In this document: positions 27,672 to 36,311 of the stretch, one piece after another | Position numbering within the stretch: the first letter of the stretch is position 1 | Layout: every line of letters begins with the position of its first letter | Assembly: GCA_030537565.1 (NCBI GenBank) | Contig: JAUNVS010000011.1 | Span: forward strand, 1 to 41,154 | Reading direction: 5' to 3' | DNA: 41,154 nt | From: Eubacteriales bacterium | GTDB lineage: Bacteria > Bacillota > Clostridia > Saccharofermentanales > Fastidiosipilaceae | Made by a program: the position numbers and the translations under genes | The notes under the pieces: generated by a model | Seen by the model: the letters and a program-made list of their open reading frames with translations, nothing else | What the model was told of the DNA's origin: nothing | Database searches by the model: none

Positions 27672-28424
27672 ATGTCTTACGAAGACCAAAAATCGACAAT
27701 TATCCAAATTCTCAAGCACGAACGGGTTAGTAGCACCGAAAATCTCGTAAGCAAGCTATATTTCAGCCGTTCAACTCTACGTCGAGTCTTGATTCAGATG
27801 GAAGATGAAGGTCTAGTCCGCCGTTCTCACGGACGTGTAGAGCTAGTTGATCCATCCCGTCATGAAAATCCTGCTAATCGCCGCTTTGAAGTACATCAAG
27901 ATGAGAAATTGCAAGTTAGCAAAAAAGCCCTCCCCCTAATTCGAAATGGGATGGTTATCTTCCTCGACTCAAGTTCGACCATCTACCGGCTCAGCGGTTT
28001 TCTAAAGGAGTTTGAGGATCTAAAAATTATTACTAATGGCCTTCACGTCGCCATGAACTTGCGTAATTTACGCCGTTCAGAAATTTACATTTGTCCTGGG
28101 AGAATTCGCCCAGGCTCCACTTCTGTCATCGGAGAAATCGCAGTCGATTTTATTGACTCATTTCACGCAGACCTCGCGATCTTCTCCTGTAAATCCATTG
28201 ATCCACGAGGAGGGTATGAGGGAGATTCCTCTCAAGCCATGATTAAAATGCTCATGGCGCGTCAATCAAAAGAAACAGCTCTCCTATTTGACCATCATAA
28301 AATCCATGAAAAAGGCTATTATCGCTCATTTACCTTTCCAGACATCAACTACCTAGTCTGTGATTGTGAATTGCCCAACGCCCTAAAAGTCATCACAGAA
28401 GAACATGGTTGCCAAATTCTCTAA
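27672..28424 (+). CDS. DeoR-family transcriptional regulator of the fucose genes
   Basis: 250 residues from the ATG at 27672 (GGGAGGGG upstream); a further 19 upstream codons are open but have no ribosome binding site. N-terminal winged helix (ISTENLVSKLYFSRSTLRRVLIQMEDEGLVRRSHGRVEL type) and C-terminal DeoRC sugar-phosphate sensor with MVIFLDSSSTIYRL, LKIITNGLHVAMNL, and a late ALLFDHHKIHEKGYYR block. DeoR regulators generally repress and are released by a phosphorylated pathway intermediate; L-fuculose 1-phosphate is the natural guess. It is divergent from fucI and about 140 bases ahead of the plus-strand kinase. Confidence 0.88.
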   Translation: MSYEDQKSTIIQILKHERVSSTENLVSKLYFSRSTLRRVLIQMEDEGLVRRSHGRVELVDPSRHENPANRRFEVHQDEKLQVSKKALPLIRNGMVIFLDSSSTIYRLSGFLKEFEDLKIITNGLHVAMNLRNLRRSEIYICPGRIRPGSTSVIGEIAVDFIDSFHADLAIFSCKSIDPRGGYEGDSSQAMIKMLMARQSKETALLFDHHKIHEKGYYRSFTFPDINYLVCDCELPNALKVITEEHGCQIL

Positions 28425-28562
28425 GCTTAAGCTCATTTGAACACTCGCAATGAAATCCCTCCTAGCAGGGTCAATATCACACACTGGAAAGTCCCAAAGA
28501 TCGTGATATGATGCAGCCAAACCAGTTCGCTCAGCGAGGCATAATCGAAAAAGGAGACGGAT

Positions 28563-30014
28563 ATGAAAACCTATCTGGCATACGATCTTGGTGCTTCCTC
28601 AGGTCGCCTGATGGCAGTCACCCTCGACAACGACAAGAAACTTCACCTTGAAGAGCTATATCGTTTCGATAACCACCCGATAGAAATAGACGGCCACACC
28701 TGTTGGGATCTCGATAAGATCGAGAACGCTCTCTGTGAAGGTTTGAAAATTGCATGCGAGCGCGGGCTTAATATCGTCTCGATTGGTGTTGATACTTGGG
28801 GCGTCGACTTCGTCCTCATCAACGAAGCGGGTGAACCAGCCTCGCCTGCCGTCACCTACCGAGATCCACGCACCCAAGCGATGCGCGAAATCTGCGAAAG
28901 TGATCTGAGTTTCGAGGAACACTATCGCCGCACCGGCATCGCTTACAACTGCTACAACACCGTCTACCAACTTCTCGCTCTGAGAGAGAGCAATCCAGAA
29001 TTGCTCGAATCAGCCAAACAACTCTTATTCATTCCCGACTACTTCGCATATCGTATGTCGGGCGTCCCTCATAACGAGTATTCGATTGCTAGCACTAGTG
29101 CTCTCCTCGATGCCAAAACACGTGATTGGGACTACGAGCTAATCCAGAAATTAAAACTGCCTAAACATCTCTTCAAACCTCTGAAGCAAGCTGGTTACAT
29201 ATCTGGACCACTACAAGGTAAATTCCGTGAAGCCCTCGGTTCTGATGCCCTCGTGGTTCTAGCACCTGGGCATGACACTGCCTCCGCCTTTCTATCGGTC
29301 GCGGATCCAGATGCTGACTCAGTCTACATGTCGAGTGGAACCTGGAGTCTACTTGGTCTCGTTCGTGAAGATCCTATCATAGACGGAACAAATGTTGATT
29401 ATCGCTTCACAAATGAGGGCTGTTTCGATGGCCAAATCCGCTACATCCGCAACATCATGGGACTATGGATGATCCAATCGATCCGCCGCGAGATGCAAGG
29501 TATTAGCTATGTGAAAAATCAGGCACAATCACAGCCTCAGAAAAAAATCTCTTTTCCCGAAATCATTGCTCTCGCCCGTTCTGCCCAACATTTTAGCAGC
29601 CTTATCGACGTCAACGATGAACGTTTCCTCGCCCCAGAGAGCATGCGAAACGAAGTTCGGCAAGCTTGTATAGACTCGGGGCAGACAGCTCCTGAAAATG
29701 ATGCCGAGATCCTCGCCTGTGTCTATCACTCTCTTGCCCACTGCTATGCCCAAACCATTGAGGCCCTGGAACAAAGCAAACATCTGAAGTTTAAACATCT
29801 GCGCATCTTTGGCGGAGGCTGCCAGGACACCTACCTCAATCAACTCAGTGCCAATGCCAGCTATCACCGAGTCATCGCCGGTCCCGTCGAGGCCTCCTCG
29901 CTCGGCAATGCCCTTTGTCAAATGCTAAGCGATGGAAGTTTCAAAAATCTGCACGATGCCCAAACCGCTGTCGAGGTCAGTTTTCCACTTCACAGTTTTG
30001 AAGTCATGAATTGA
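28563..30014 (+). CDS. Rhamnulokinase-family sugar kinase
   Basis: 483-residue FGGY kinase of the RhaB branch. The branch markers are the N-terminal AYDLGASSGRLMAVTL, HTCWDLDKIENAL, SIGVDTWGVDFVLI, the ATP-side SVYMSSGTWSLLGL, and the GGGCQDTYLNQLSA block near the C-terminus. GGAGACGGAT precedes the ATG. No rhaA or rhaD gene is in the window and the neighbours are fucose genes, so it may act as an L-fuculokinase; phosphorylation of L-rhamnulose remains possible if the cell takes up rhamnose elsewhere. It is co-oriented with the DeoR gene and ends at a bidirectional terminator. Because the family name and local context disagree, I give no gene symbol. Confidence 0.88.
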   Translation: MKTYLAYDLGASSGRLMAVTLDNDKKLHLEELYRFDNHPIEIDGHTCWDLDKIENALCEGLKIACERGLNIVSIGVDTWGVDFVLINEAGEPASPAVTYRDPRTQAMREICESDLSFEEHYRRTGIAYNCYNTVYQLLALRESNPELLESAKQLLFIPDYFAYRMSGVPHNEYSIASTSALLDAKTRDWDYELIQKLKLPKHLFKPLKQAGYISGPLQGKFREALGSDALVVLAPGHDTASAFLSVADPDADSVYMSSGTWSLLGLVREDPIIDGTNVDYRFTNEGCFDGQIRYIRNIMGLWMIQSIRREMQGISYVKNQAQSQPQKKISFPEIIALARSAQHFSSLIDVNDERFLAPESMRNEVRQACIDSGQTAPENDAEILACVYHSLAHCYAQTIEALEQSKHLKFKHLRIFGGGCQDTYLNQLSANASYHRVIAGPVEASSLGNALCQMLSDGSFKNLHDAQTAVEVSFPLHSFEVMN

Positions 30015-30032
30015 TCCTCTGCAAGCAGACAA

Positions 30033-30069
30033 AAAGAGGCGAGTGCACACTGTGCGCCCGCCTCTTTTA
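30033..30069. terminator. Bidirectional terminator between the kinase and rbsK
   Basis: Perfect 10-bp stem AAAAGAGGCG / CGCCTCTTTT (30033-30042 with 30060-30069). It is symmetric with T-runs on both strands and lies between convergent genes (stop at 30014 on plus, stop at 30086 on minus). Confidence 0.9.
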
Positions 30070-30085
30070 TGCGTGTCTCTTTCTC

Positions 30086-31006
30086 TTAAGCGCCTGCGAG
30101 GAAATCCCTAAGTTGCTCGATGCGTGGCATGGCAGACTGGGCCCCGGCCCCGGTCGTCGATAGAGCTGCAGCCGCATTGGCAAATCGCGCCGCCTCTTCA
30201 AGCGAAAAATCTCGACTGAGTGCAAGCGCAAGGGCCCCATTAAATGTATCCCCCGCTCCAGTTGTATCCACGGGTTTAACACGAAATGCTGGAATCATGG
30301 CTTCTTGACCATCAGAACTTAAGAGATAGGATCCCTGTTCACCAAGTTTCGCCAAGACTGCACCCACCCCACGGCCCAATAGCTCACGGCAGGCTGTAGA
30401 TATTTCTGCGGGGCTTGTACAGGGCTTGCCCGTTAAAATCGAAAGTTCAGAAGCATTCGGCGTAATGATATCCACATTCGGATATAGTGCATCTGGCAAT
30501 TCCACTGCTGGTGCTGGATCGAGAATCACCGTTTTAGCAGCTGACTTCATCTGTTCTGCAGCATAAGCCACAGAGTCAATGGGTGTCTCGAGCTGTAAGA
30601 GGAGAATATCGCAAGTCAAAATATCTGGAAGCCAAGCGTCAAGCTGAGCACGATCCACACAGCCATTTGCCCCTGCGACAATCGCTATGCGGTTTTCCCC
30701 CGCATCGTCAACTTCAATAAAGGCAGTTCCCGAGCTCACATCCTTCCGCGAATAAACCGCCGCATGACCAACCGACTCCCGCTCTAATACATCCCGATAA
30801 AAGGAAGCAGCCATATCATCGCCTAAAAGAGCAAACATCTCGACATCCGCACCTAGGCGAGCTGCCGCCACAGCTTGGTTTCCCCCCTTACCCCCTGGAT
30901 ACTGAAACAAGGAATCGGCCGAAACTGTCTCTCCAGGTTGATGGAATTTCTTTAGTCGAATCGTTACATCAAGATTCAGACTCCCTAGCACAGCAATTTT
31001 TCTCAT
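30086..31006 (-). CDS. rbsK: Ribokinase
   Basis: 306 residues from the ATG at 31006 (AGGAGT upstream). PfkB-family kinase that makes ribose 5-phosphate. N-terminal IAVLGSLNLDVTIRLKKFHQPGET, sugar-binding PGGKGGNQAVAAARLGADV (PfkB signature 1), PAPAVELPD and ITPNASELSILTG, and signature 2 DTTGAGDTFNGALALAL with the catalytic Asp and anion hole. Last gene of the rbs operon, about 75 bases after rbsC, and it ends at the bidirectional terminator. Confidence 0.95.
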   Translation of the reverse strand: MRKIAVLGSLNLDVTIRLKKFHQPGETVSADSLFQYPGGKGGNQAVAAARLGADVEMFALLGDDMAASFYRDVLERESVGHAAVYSRKDVSSGTAFIEVDDAGENRIAIVAGANGCVDRAQLDAWLPDILTCDILLLQLETPIDSVAYAAEQMKSAAKTVILDPAPAVELPDALYPNVDIITPNASELSILTGKPCTSPAEISTACRELLGRGVGAVLAKLGEQGSYLLSSDGQEAMIPAFRVKPVDTTGAGDTFNGALALALSRDFSLEEAARFANAAAALSTTGAGAQSAMPRIEQLRDFLAGA

Positions 31007-31082
31007 CTTGCTACTCCTATGATCATAGAAAAGCTCATACATGAACTAGGACCCGTCAGGGTCCCAAGTTCAGATCAGGCAC

Positions 31083-32081
31083 TTACTTCTTGGCCTCAGC
31101 GTCAGCCACTTTAAATTTAACCGATGATCCGCGACGTTCAACCAAGAGACGCCCCTGTAGAATATCGATATAGGCTGCAAGAACGATTACCAAGCCCGTC
31201 ACCACGAACTGATAGAAAGTATCGATCCGAAGAACAATCAGACCTACCTTAAGTGCTGAGAATAGAATTGCCCCGATCACTGTACCGAACACGTGCCCTC
31301 GGCCACCAGTCATACTGGTACCACCAATCGCAGCCGCAGCGATCGCTTCCATCTCATAACCCTGACCAGTTGACGGGTCACCCGTTCCTAGGCGACCAAC
31401 CATCACAAGCGCCGCAAGTGCAGTTCCTAACATACAAAACGCATACATCAGGATCTTACAACGGTCAGTCTTAACACCAGATAGACGTGCCGCCTCTTCA
31501 TTGCCACCGATCGCATAGGTATGCGCTCCAAGTCGCGTCTTGCGCATCATCACGGCAATGATCAGCGCAAAGATAATGAAGTAGAGAACAGAAACTGTCA
31601 AAGTCGCTCCGATTTTTGCATTCAGAGGCTGACGATATGCCTGCGGCACACCAAGCACTGGGAAACCTCCAGTAATGATGTAGGCGAGCCCTCGGTAAAC
31701 CGACATGGTACCCATGGTCGCTACGAAGGGTTGCAGGTGCATTTTCGTAATCAAGAATCCATTCACCAAGCCCATCCCAAATCCAATCAGCAGACAGAGG
31801 GGCATCCAAATCCAAATTGGCATTCCCGCCTTTGCTAATTGAGCCGCAACACAGGCTACGAAAGCCAGTCCAGACCCAACCGAAAGATCAATTCCTCCAG
31901 TTAGGATAACCAGAGTCATACCAATTCCCATCAATCCATATGTAACCGCCTGCTGAATGATAGTCACTTGATTACTCACTGATAGGTAGGAGTTATTCAA
32001 AATGGAAAATAAAATAATCGCCAGTATTAGAGCCGCGAGAGTACTTAGCTCACGTCGGTATTTCGTGTAAATCATTTTCAT
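31083..32081 (-). CDS. rbsC: Ribose-type ABC permease
   Basis: 332-residue CUT2 permease with about ten membrane segments. Typical blocks: GMTLVILTGGIDLSVGSGLAF, ITKMHLQPFVATMGTMSVYRGLAYI, GAHTYAIGGNEEAARLSGVKT and MEAIAAAAIGGTSMTGGRG. The ATG overlaps the rbsA stop (ATGA). Ribose is inferred from the neighbouring ribokinase and LacI regulator; a different pentose or autoinducer-2-like sugar is possible. Confidence 0.9.
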   Translation of the reverse strand: MKMIYTKYRRELSTLAALILAIILFSILNNSYLSVSNQVTIIQQAVTYGLMGIGMTLVILTGGIDLSVGSGLAFVACVAAQLAKAGMPIWIWMPLCLLIGFGMGLVNGFLITKMHLQPFVATMGTMSVYRGLAYIITGGFPVLGVPQAYRQPLNAKIGATLTVSVLYFIIFALIIAVMMRKTRLGAHTYAIGGNEEAARLSGVKTDRCKILMYAFCMLGTALAALVMVGRLGTGDPSTGQGYEMEAIAAAAIGGTSMTGGRGHVFGTVIGAILFSALKVGLIVLRIDTFYQFVVTGLVIVLAAYIDILQGRLLVERRGSSVKFKVADAEAKK

Positions 32082-33568
32082 TCTTCGTCCTCCATGGCAT
32101 GCGCCAATAATAGATCTTCTCGAGCATCTTCACGTAAGACATCCGCACTAATCACGCCATCGCGCATTACATAAATTCGATCACTCATACCGATAACCTC
32201 TGTCAGCTCAGAGGAAACCATGATGATCGAAATCCCTTTTTTGAGCATTGACTCCATCAGTGCGTAGATCTCGGCCTTTGCGCCAATATCGATCCCCTTC
32301 GTAGGCTCATCAAATACAAGCACGGGTGCTTCGGTAGAAAGCCATCGCGCTAGCATGACTTTTTGCGCATTACCACCCGAGAGCCCTGACGTCGGAAAAA
32401 ACGGATCATTGGGTGTCAGACCAACTTCCGCGCCACGTCGCTTCGCATTTTCAACCTGCGCTTTATGATCCAGAAATCCAGCTCGAACAAACTGTTTTAG
32501 ACATGAAATCGAAATATTGCTGAGGTTATCAAGATTCGGGATAATTCCCTCTTCCTTACGATTTTCGGTGATTAATCCAAACCCAGCTTGGACGGCTTGT
32601 GACGGATTGCGGAATCTGAGTGATGTGCCATTCAAGCGAATCTCTCCGCCATCGATGGGATCAGCTCCAAAAATCCCGCGCATCAGTTCGCTACGACCAG
32701 CACCAACCAGTCCGAAAAAGCCGAGCAACTCCCCCTTACGCAGATAGAAACTACAATCATGGAATTTACTGCCACTAACATGCTCAACCTCAAGCACACG
32801 CTCTGAACTGGCCTGACAGGGAAGCGTACGGCGAGCAAACATCGAAACATCTCGCCCGACCATAGCTCGGATGATCTCGTCACGGCTCGTCTTGGCTAAT
32901 TCGTAGGTACCAATATATGCACCATCTCGCATCACCGTCGCCCGTGAGCAGAGTTCAAAAATTTCATCCATCTTATGACTAATGTATAAGATCGTTATGC
33001 CGCGCGACTGAAGCTCGCGAATCATCTTAAATAGCAATGCCACTTCGACATCTGACAGAGAAGCCGTCGGTTCATCAAAAGAAATTAAACGGGCATTACT
33101 TTCGATCGCCTTTGCGATCGTGACCATTTGTTTCTGTCCCGTCATCAGAGATCCCATAACATCTGTGGCTTTAAAATTGCATTTCAGCCGTTTAAGCATC
33201 TCCGTGGTTTTCTCGTTCATCAACTTATGATTAACAATCCCACAATGGCCCGGTTCTTCACCGAGAAACATATTCTCAGCAACCGTCCGTTCAGGGAGGA
33301 TTGAGAGCTCCTGATGAACTTTTACAATCCCTGCCGCCTTCGCCATATGGATGTCACGAAAACGCACGGACTTACCCTCAATGCGCACCTCTCCCTCGCT
33401 CGGCAGAAAAACACCATGCAAGATATTTAGCAGCGTGCTCTTGCCTGCCCCATTTTCACCGATAATCGCATGAATCTCTCCGCGATTGATCGAAAATGAA
33501 ACATCTTTAAGCGCTTGTGTTCCAGGAAAAAATTTTGAAATATGAGAAAACTCAATCAGTTTTTCCAT
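32078..33568 (-). CDS. rbsA: Ribose-type ABC ATPase, two domains
   Basis: 496 residues. Domain 1 has Walker A GENGAGKSTLLNILHG, signature MTGQKQMVTIAKAI and Walker B LISFDEPTASLSD. Domain 2 has GLVGAGRSELMRGIFG in place of Walker A, signature LSGGNAQKVMLARWLS and VLVFDEPTKGIDIGAK. GGAGGG precedes the ATG. It is separated from the upstream binding-protein gene by 217 bases containing a terminator, so it is expressed by readthrough or from an unseen promoter in that gap. Confidence 0.93.
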   Translation of the reverse strand: MEKLIEFSHISKFFPGTQALKDVSFSINRGEIHAIIGENGAGKSTLLNILHGVFLPSEGEVRIEGKSVRFRDIHMAKAAGIVKVHQELSILPERTVAENMFLGEEPGHCGIVNHKLMNEKTTEMLKRLKCNFKATDVMGSLMTGQKQMVTIAKAIESNARLISFDEPTASLSDVEVALLFKMIRELQSRGITILYISHKMDEIFELCSRATVMRDGAYIGTYELAKTSRDEIIRAMVGRDVSMFARRTLPCQASSERVLEVEHVSGSKFHDCSFYLRKGELLGFFGLVGAGRSELMRGIFGADPIDGGEIRLNGTSLRFRNPSQAVQAGFGLITENRKEEGIIPNLDNLSNISISCLKQFVRAGFLDHKAQVENAKRRGAEVGLTPNDPFFPTSGLSGGNAQKVMLARWLSTEAPVLVFDEPTKGIDIGAKAEIYALMESMLKKGISIIMVSSELTEVIGMSDRIYVMRDGVISADVLREDAREDLLLAHAMEDEE

Positions 33569-33650
33569 CCAAACCCTCCGTTCTCAAAAATATACTGGCT
33601 TCCTCAAACCACTGCACTCGGGTTAATGACCAACGGATCTAAACTGTAAG

Positions 33651-33687
33651 AAAAAAAGGGGAGCTGGTACTAAGTTCCAAACTCCCC
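33651..33687 (-). terminator. Intra-operon terminator after rbsB
   Basis: On the minus strand GGGGAG (33682-33687) pairs with CTCCCC (33658-33663), with inner pairing GG/CC, followed by TTTTTTTC. It lies between rbsB and rbsA on the same strand and should give more binding protein than transporter. Confidence 0.85.
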
Positions 33688-33785
33688 ACCATCATAGCTC
33701 GAATCAAAACATTTATAGCCCTTGCAAGAAATAATTACAAAGCAAACGCTAGAGCCACCTCAGGGTTTAAGTGAGTCGAAATGTC

Positions 33786-34877
33786 TTATTCAACATTCGG
33801 CTTATATTCGTAACCGAAGACCTCTTCAAAGCTCTTATCAATATTCTCAGCATCACGGACACACTGAGGGGCGTAGATAACGGTCGGAACCTTTTGTCCA
33901 GCTAGCTTACGAATCTGCATTTCGACACCAATGGCACCCATAACCTGAGGGCTAAAATCGATCGTCGCATCGAGGACACCGCCCTTAATGGACTCCATCG
34001 CTTCGCTCGTTCCATCGGTACCAACGATTACGCAGCTGCTGCTAATCGCCTCGCGAGCCTCGACAGCGCCCATCGCCATCGTATCGTTGTTGCAGTAAAT
34101 ACCACCAAGATCTGGATGCTGCTGAAGCAGAGTCTGCGTAATGTCGTAAGCCTTTTGGCGATCCCAGTCACCATTTTGAACCGCTACGATCTCGACCTTA
34201 TCTGGATTGTTCTTTTCAAAATAGTCTTTGAACCCCTGGGTACGAGCCTGAGCAGCAGTTGCCTGTGAAAGACCAGTAATGCATGCGACCTTACCTTCGC
34301 CACCGATCTTCTTATCAATCCACTCAGCAGCCTGATAACCGGCCTTATAGTGCCAAGCACCAACCGTGCACGTGGCATAAGGGGTAAACGCATCCATAAC
34401 CGTCGTTAAATCGACGCCATCTTGGCGCGCTTTTTCGAAGCCTGGAACGAGGTTGCTAGCAGAAATACCTGAAACAAGAATGCCCTTATAACCTTTATTG
34501 ATCATGTCCATAAGAAGGGTAAGCTGACCCTCCTCGTCGCTCTCAGTCTGTGCACCACGGACATCAATTTCGACATCGAAACCTGCATCACGGAAGAGTT
34601 GTGCACCCTGTTCGGCGCCTTCTTTTTCCATGCGCCAGAATTCGTTTTCAAAAGTCTTCGTTGCGAAACCTAATTCAATCTTGTCCTCGAGCTTCGGAAT
34701 GGCTGGAAGCTCTTCGCGGATATCGTTGTACTGAACGGCCCCATCATAGAAGTCGTAGCCCTGCTTCTCGACTTCGGCACCTGGTAGCTCATCATCTGCT
34801 CGTAGGGTGCCACCCATGGGCAGTATTACTAGGCCTAAGGCCAATGCATACATGAGAGTTCTTTTCGCTGTCTTCAT
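33786..34877 (-). CDS. rbsB: RbsB-type sugar-binding protein
   Basis: 363 residues. Signal peptide MKTAKRTLMYALALGLVILP to GGTLRA-DDE, again without a lipobox cysteine. Periplasmic-binding fold: KIELGFATKTFENEFWRMEKEGAEQGAQ, GYKGILVSGISASNL, KVACITGLSQATAAQARTQGF, LGGIYCNNDTMAMGAVEA and VIVGTDGTSEAMESI. The segment of about 30 residues between signal and fold (EVEKQGYDFYDGAVQYNDI) is longer than in typical RbsB and could be a spacer. AAGGAG precedes the ATG. First gene of the rbs operon and divergent from the LacI gene, with operator candidates between them. Ribose is inferred from context. Confidence 0.87.
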   Translation of the reverse strand: MKTAKRTLMYALALGLVILPMGGTLRADDELPGAEVEKQGYDFYDGAVQYNDIREELPAIPKLEDKIELGFATKTFENEFWRMEKEGAEQGAQLFRDAGFDVEIDVRGAQTESDEEGQLTLLMDMINKGYKGILVSGISASNLVPGFEKARQDGVDLTTVMDAFTPYATCTVGAWHYKAGYQAAEWIDKKIGGEGKVACITGLSQATAAQARTQGFKDYFEKNNPDKVEIVAVQNGDWDRQKAYDITQTLLQQHPDLGGIYCNNDTMAMGAVEAREAISSSCVIVGTDGTSEAMESIKGGVLDATIDFSPQVMGAIGVEMQIRKLAGQKVPTVIYAPQCVRDAENIDKSFEEVFGYEYKPNVE

Positions 34878-34974
34878 CGCTCGACTCCTTATTTATGCTG
34901 CATGAAACATTCGCAGCTGACCAGCTAGAGCTGGCCGTACCAATGATGTGTGAAACTCGCATCTAGGCTTAGCA

Positions 34975-34989
34975 GGTTAAGCGTTTATT
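34975..34989. promoter_or_regulatory. LacI-family operator candidate, rbs proximal
   Basis: GGTTAAGCGTTTATT; left half and core match the sites at 7319 and 7613. It lies about 100 bases upstream of the rbsB start, the same distance as the 7319 site from its hydrolase start. Confidence 0.6.
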
Positions 34990-35117
34990 CCACTCCAAAC
35001 ATTTACCACCTCGATTATTCCAAACAGAAGCTACTAAAACAACCATTTTTGAACAATTTCATCAATTCCACATTTTTATTCCCGCTAATTTGTGCTTAAT
35101 GCACGGCGTGATCAGTA

Positions 35118-35132
35118 GTTAAGCATTTGACC
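35118..35132. promoter_or_regulatory. LacI-family operator candidate, lacI proximal
   Basis: GTTAAGCATTTGACC; reverse reading GGTCAAATGCTTAAC resembles the 7613 site GGTTAAACGCTTAAG. It is placed about 85 bases before the LacI-family gene, as expected for autoregulation. Confidence 0.45.
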
Positions 35133-35214
35133 TGATGCCCGTTTTCAATTACTCTGTACCTAATCGCAATCGGAACCATATCAAGACTTGGATAAGTAGA
35201 ATCAGGAGGCTCAT

Positions 35215-36231
35215 ATGTCCTCAACCCTACGCGATGTTGCCCGGACCGCAAACGTCTCCACCGCGACTGCATCCCTCGTATTGAACGGAAAAGCACGCCG
35301 GATTTCTCAGGAAACCATCCAGCGTGTCCTCGCCGCTGCGGAGGCTTTAAATTATGTTCCCAACCGATCAGCCCAGTCGCTTGTCTCTGGACGACGAAAA
35401 ATCGTTGCTTTAGTGATGCCTGAACTCGAAAATTCCTTTTTCTCCAGCCTAAGCAACTCGATCATCCCAGCGCTTCAAGCGGCAGGTTATAACGTCCTGA
35501 TGGGGATTAGTGCGAACAACGCCGAAGAAGAAAAACGCCTTCTCGAGCAAATGCTTGGCGAAGGGGTCGCCGCCCTACTTCTCTGCACCTCGAGTGCAAA
35601 GGGCAGTCAAATCCAAGAGGACATCTGCAATCTGATCCGTTCAGCCCGGATTCCCACGGTCCAAATCGACCGGAAGTTTGAGCTTGAAAATAGCCCCTGT
35701 ATTTACGTCGACAGTTTCGAGGGCGCAAGGCGACTTTGTAAGCACCTCATTGACGAGGGTTATCGACGCATCGCAGCAATAACCGGCCCCCCCCAGCAGT
35801 TTTCAGTAACTGAGCGCCTGCGAGGCTATCGCTACTCCCTCGAAGAAGCGGGGATCAACTATGATGAGGACTTGATCTATGTCGGTGATTACCGGGTGAA
35901 TTCAGGCTACGAAGCCATCCCTAGCCTCCTCCCATTTCGTCCGGATTGTATCTTTGCATTTAACGACATGATCGCTCTCGGCGCCCTAAAGGCACTTGGA
36001 GACCTCGGCAAACAGGTGCCTCAAGACATCGCACTCGCAGGCTACGACGATAACTACTATTCCCCGATGCTCCATGTTCCGATTAGTTCGGTGCGCCAGC
36101 CCATCGAAGCCGTTGCCAGCGCCTCAGTCGAACGGCTCTTAGCCCTCATTCAAAAAGGCAAGTCCCCTGGGCTGATCGAAGATCTCGTACTTAAACCCGA
36201 ACTACGCATACGCCAAAGCAGCCTCTCTTAA
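35215..36231 (+). CDS. LacI-family regulator, probable ribose repressor
   Basis: 338 residues, full LacI/RbsR length. N-terminal helix-turn-helix TLRDVARTANVSTATASLVLNGK, hinge region near residue 50-58 (NYVPNRSAQSLVSGR), then a periplasmic-binding-like effector domain (IVALVMPELENSFFSSLSNSI, AALLLCTS, CIYVDSFEGARRL, DCIFAFNDMIALGALKAL, IALAGYDDNYYSPMLHVPISSVRQP). GGAGG is ideally spaced. It is divergent from rbsB, so it most likely acts as an RbsR-like repressor released by ribose. The shared operator motif suggests it also controls the nucleoside hydrolase gene at 5572. Confidence 0.93.
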   Translation: MSSTLRDVARTANVSTATASLVLNGKARRISQETIQRVLAAAEALNYVPNRSAQSLVSGRRKIVALVMPELENSFFSSLSNSIIPALQAAGYNVLMGISANNAEEEKRLLEQMLGEGVAALLLCTSSAKGSQIQEDICNLIRSARIPTVQIDRKFELENSPCIYVDSFEGARRLCKHLIDEGYRRIAAITGPPQQFSVTERLRGYRYSLEEAGINYDEDLIYVGDYRVNSGYEAIPSLLPFRPDCIFAFNDMIALGALKALGDLGKQVPQDIALAGYDDNYYSPMLHVPISSVRQPIEAVASASVERLLALIQKGKSPGLIEDLVLKPELRIRQSSLS

Positions 36232-36311
36232 TCTCCCGTCCCCTAAGTCGCCATCTCGGTTACAATAAATGCAATCGACTCTGGAGACCACGATGAAGAA
36301 AGGAACGAGCC

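Larger units (their letters stand above)
34878..35214. promoter_or_regulatory. Divergent control region of rbs operon and LacI gene
   Basis: 337 bases without a gene between rbsB (minus) and the LacI-family gene (plus). It is AT-rich in the middle and contains two good LacI-type operator candidates plus a weaker one at 34995-35007 (CCAAACATTTACC). A short palindrome CCAGCTAGAGCTGG lies at 34921-34934. Promoter hexamers could not be assigned with confidence. Confidence 0.55.

Noticed and set aside
34921-34934. Palindrome CCAGCTAGAGCTGG in the rbsB leader as an attenuator
   Set aside because: Only a 6-bp stem with a 2-base loop and no T-run; too weak to call.
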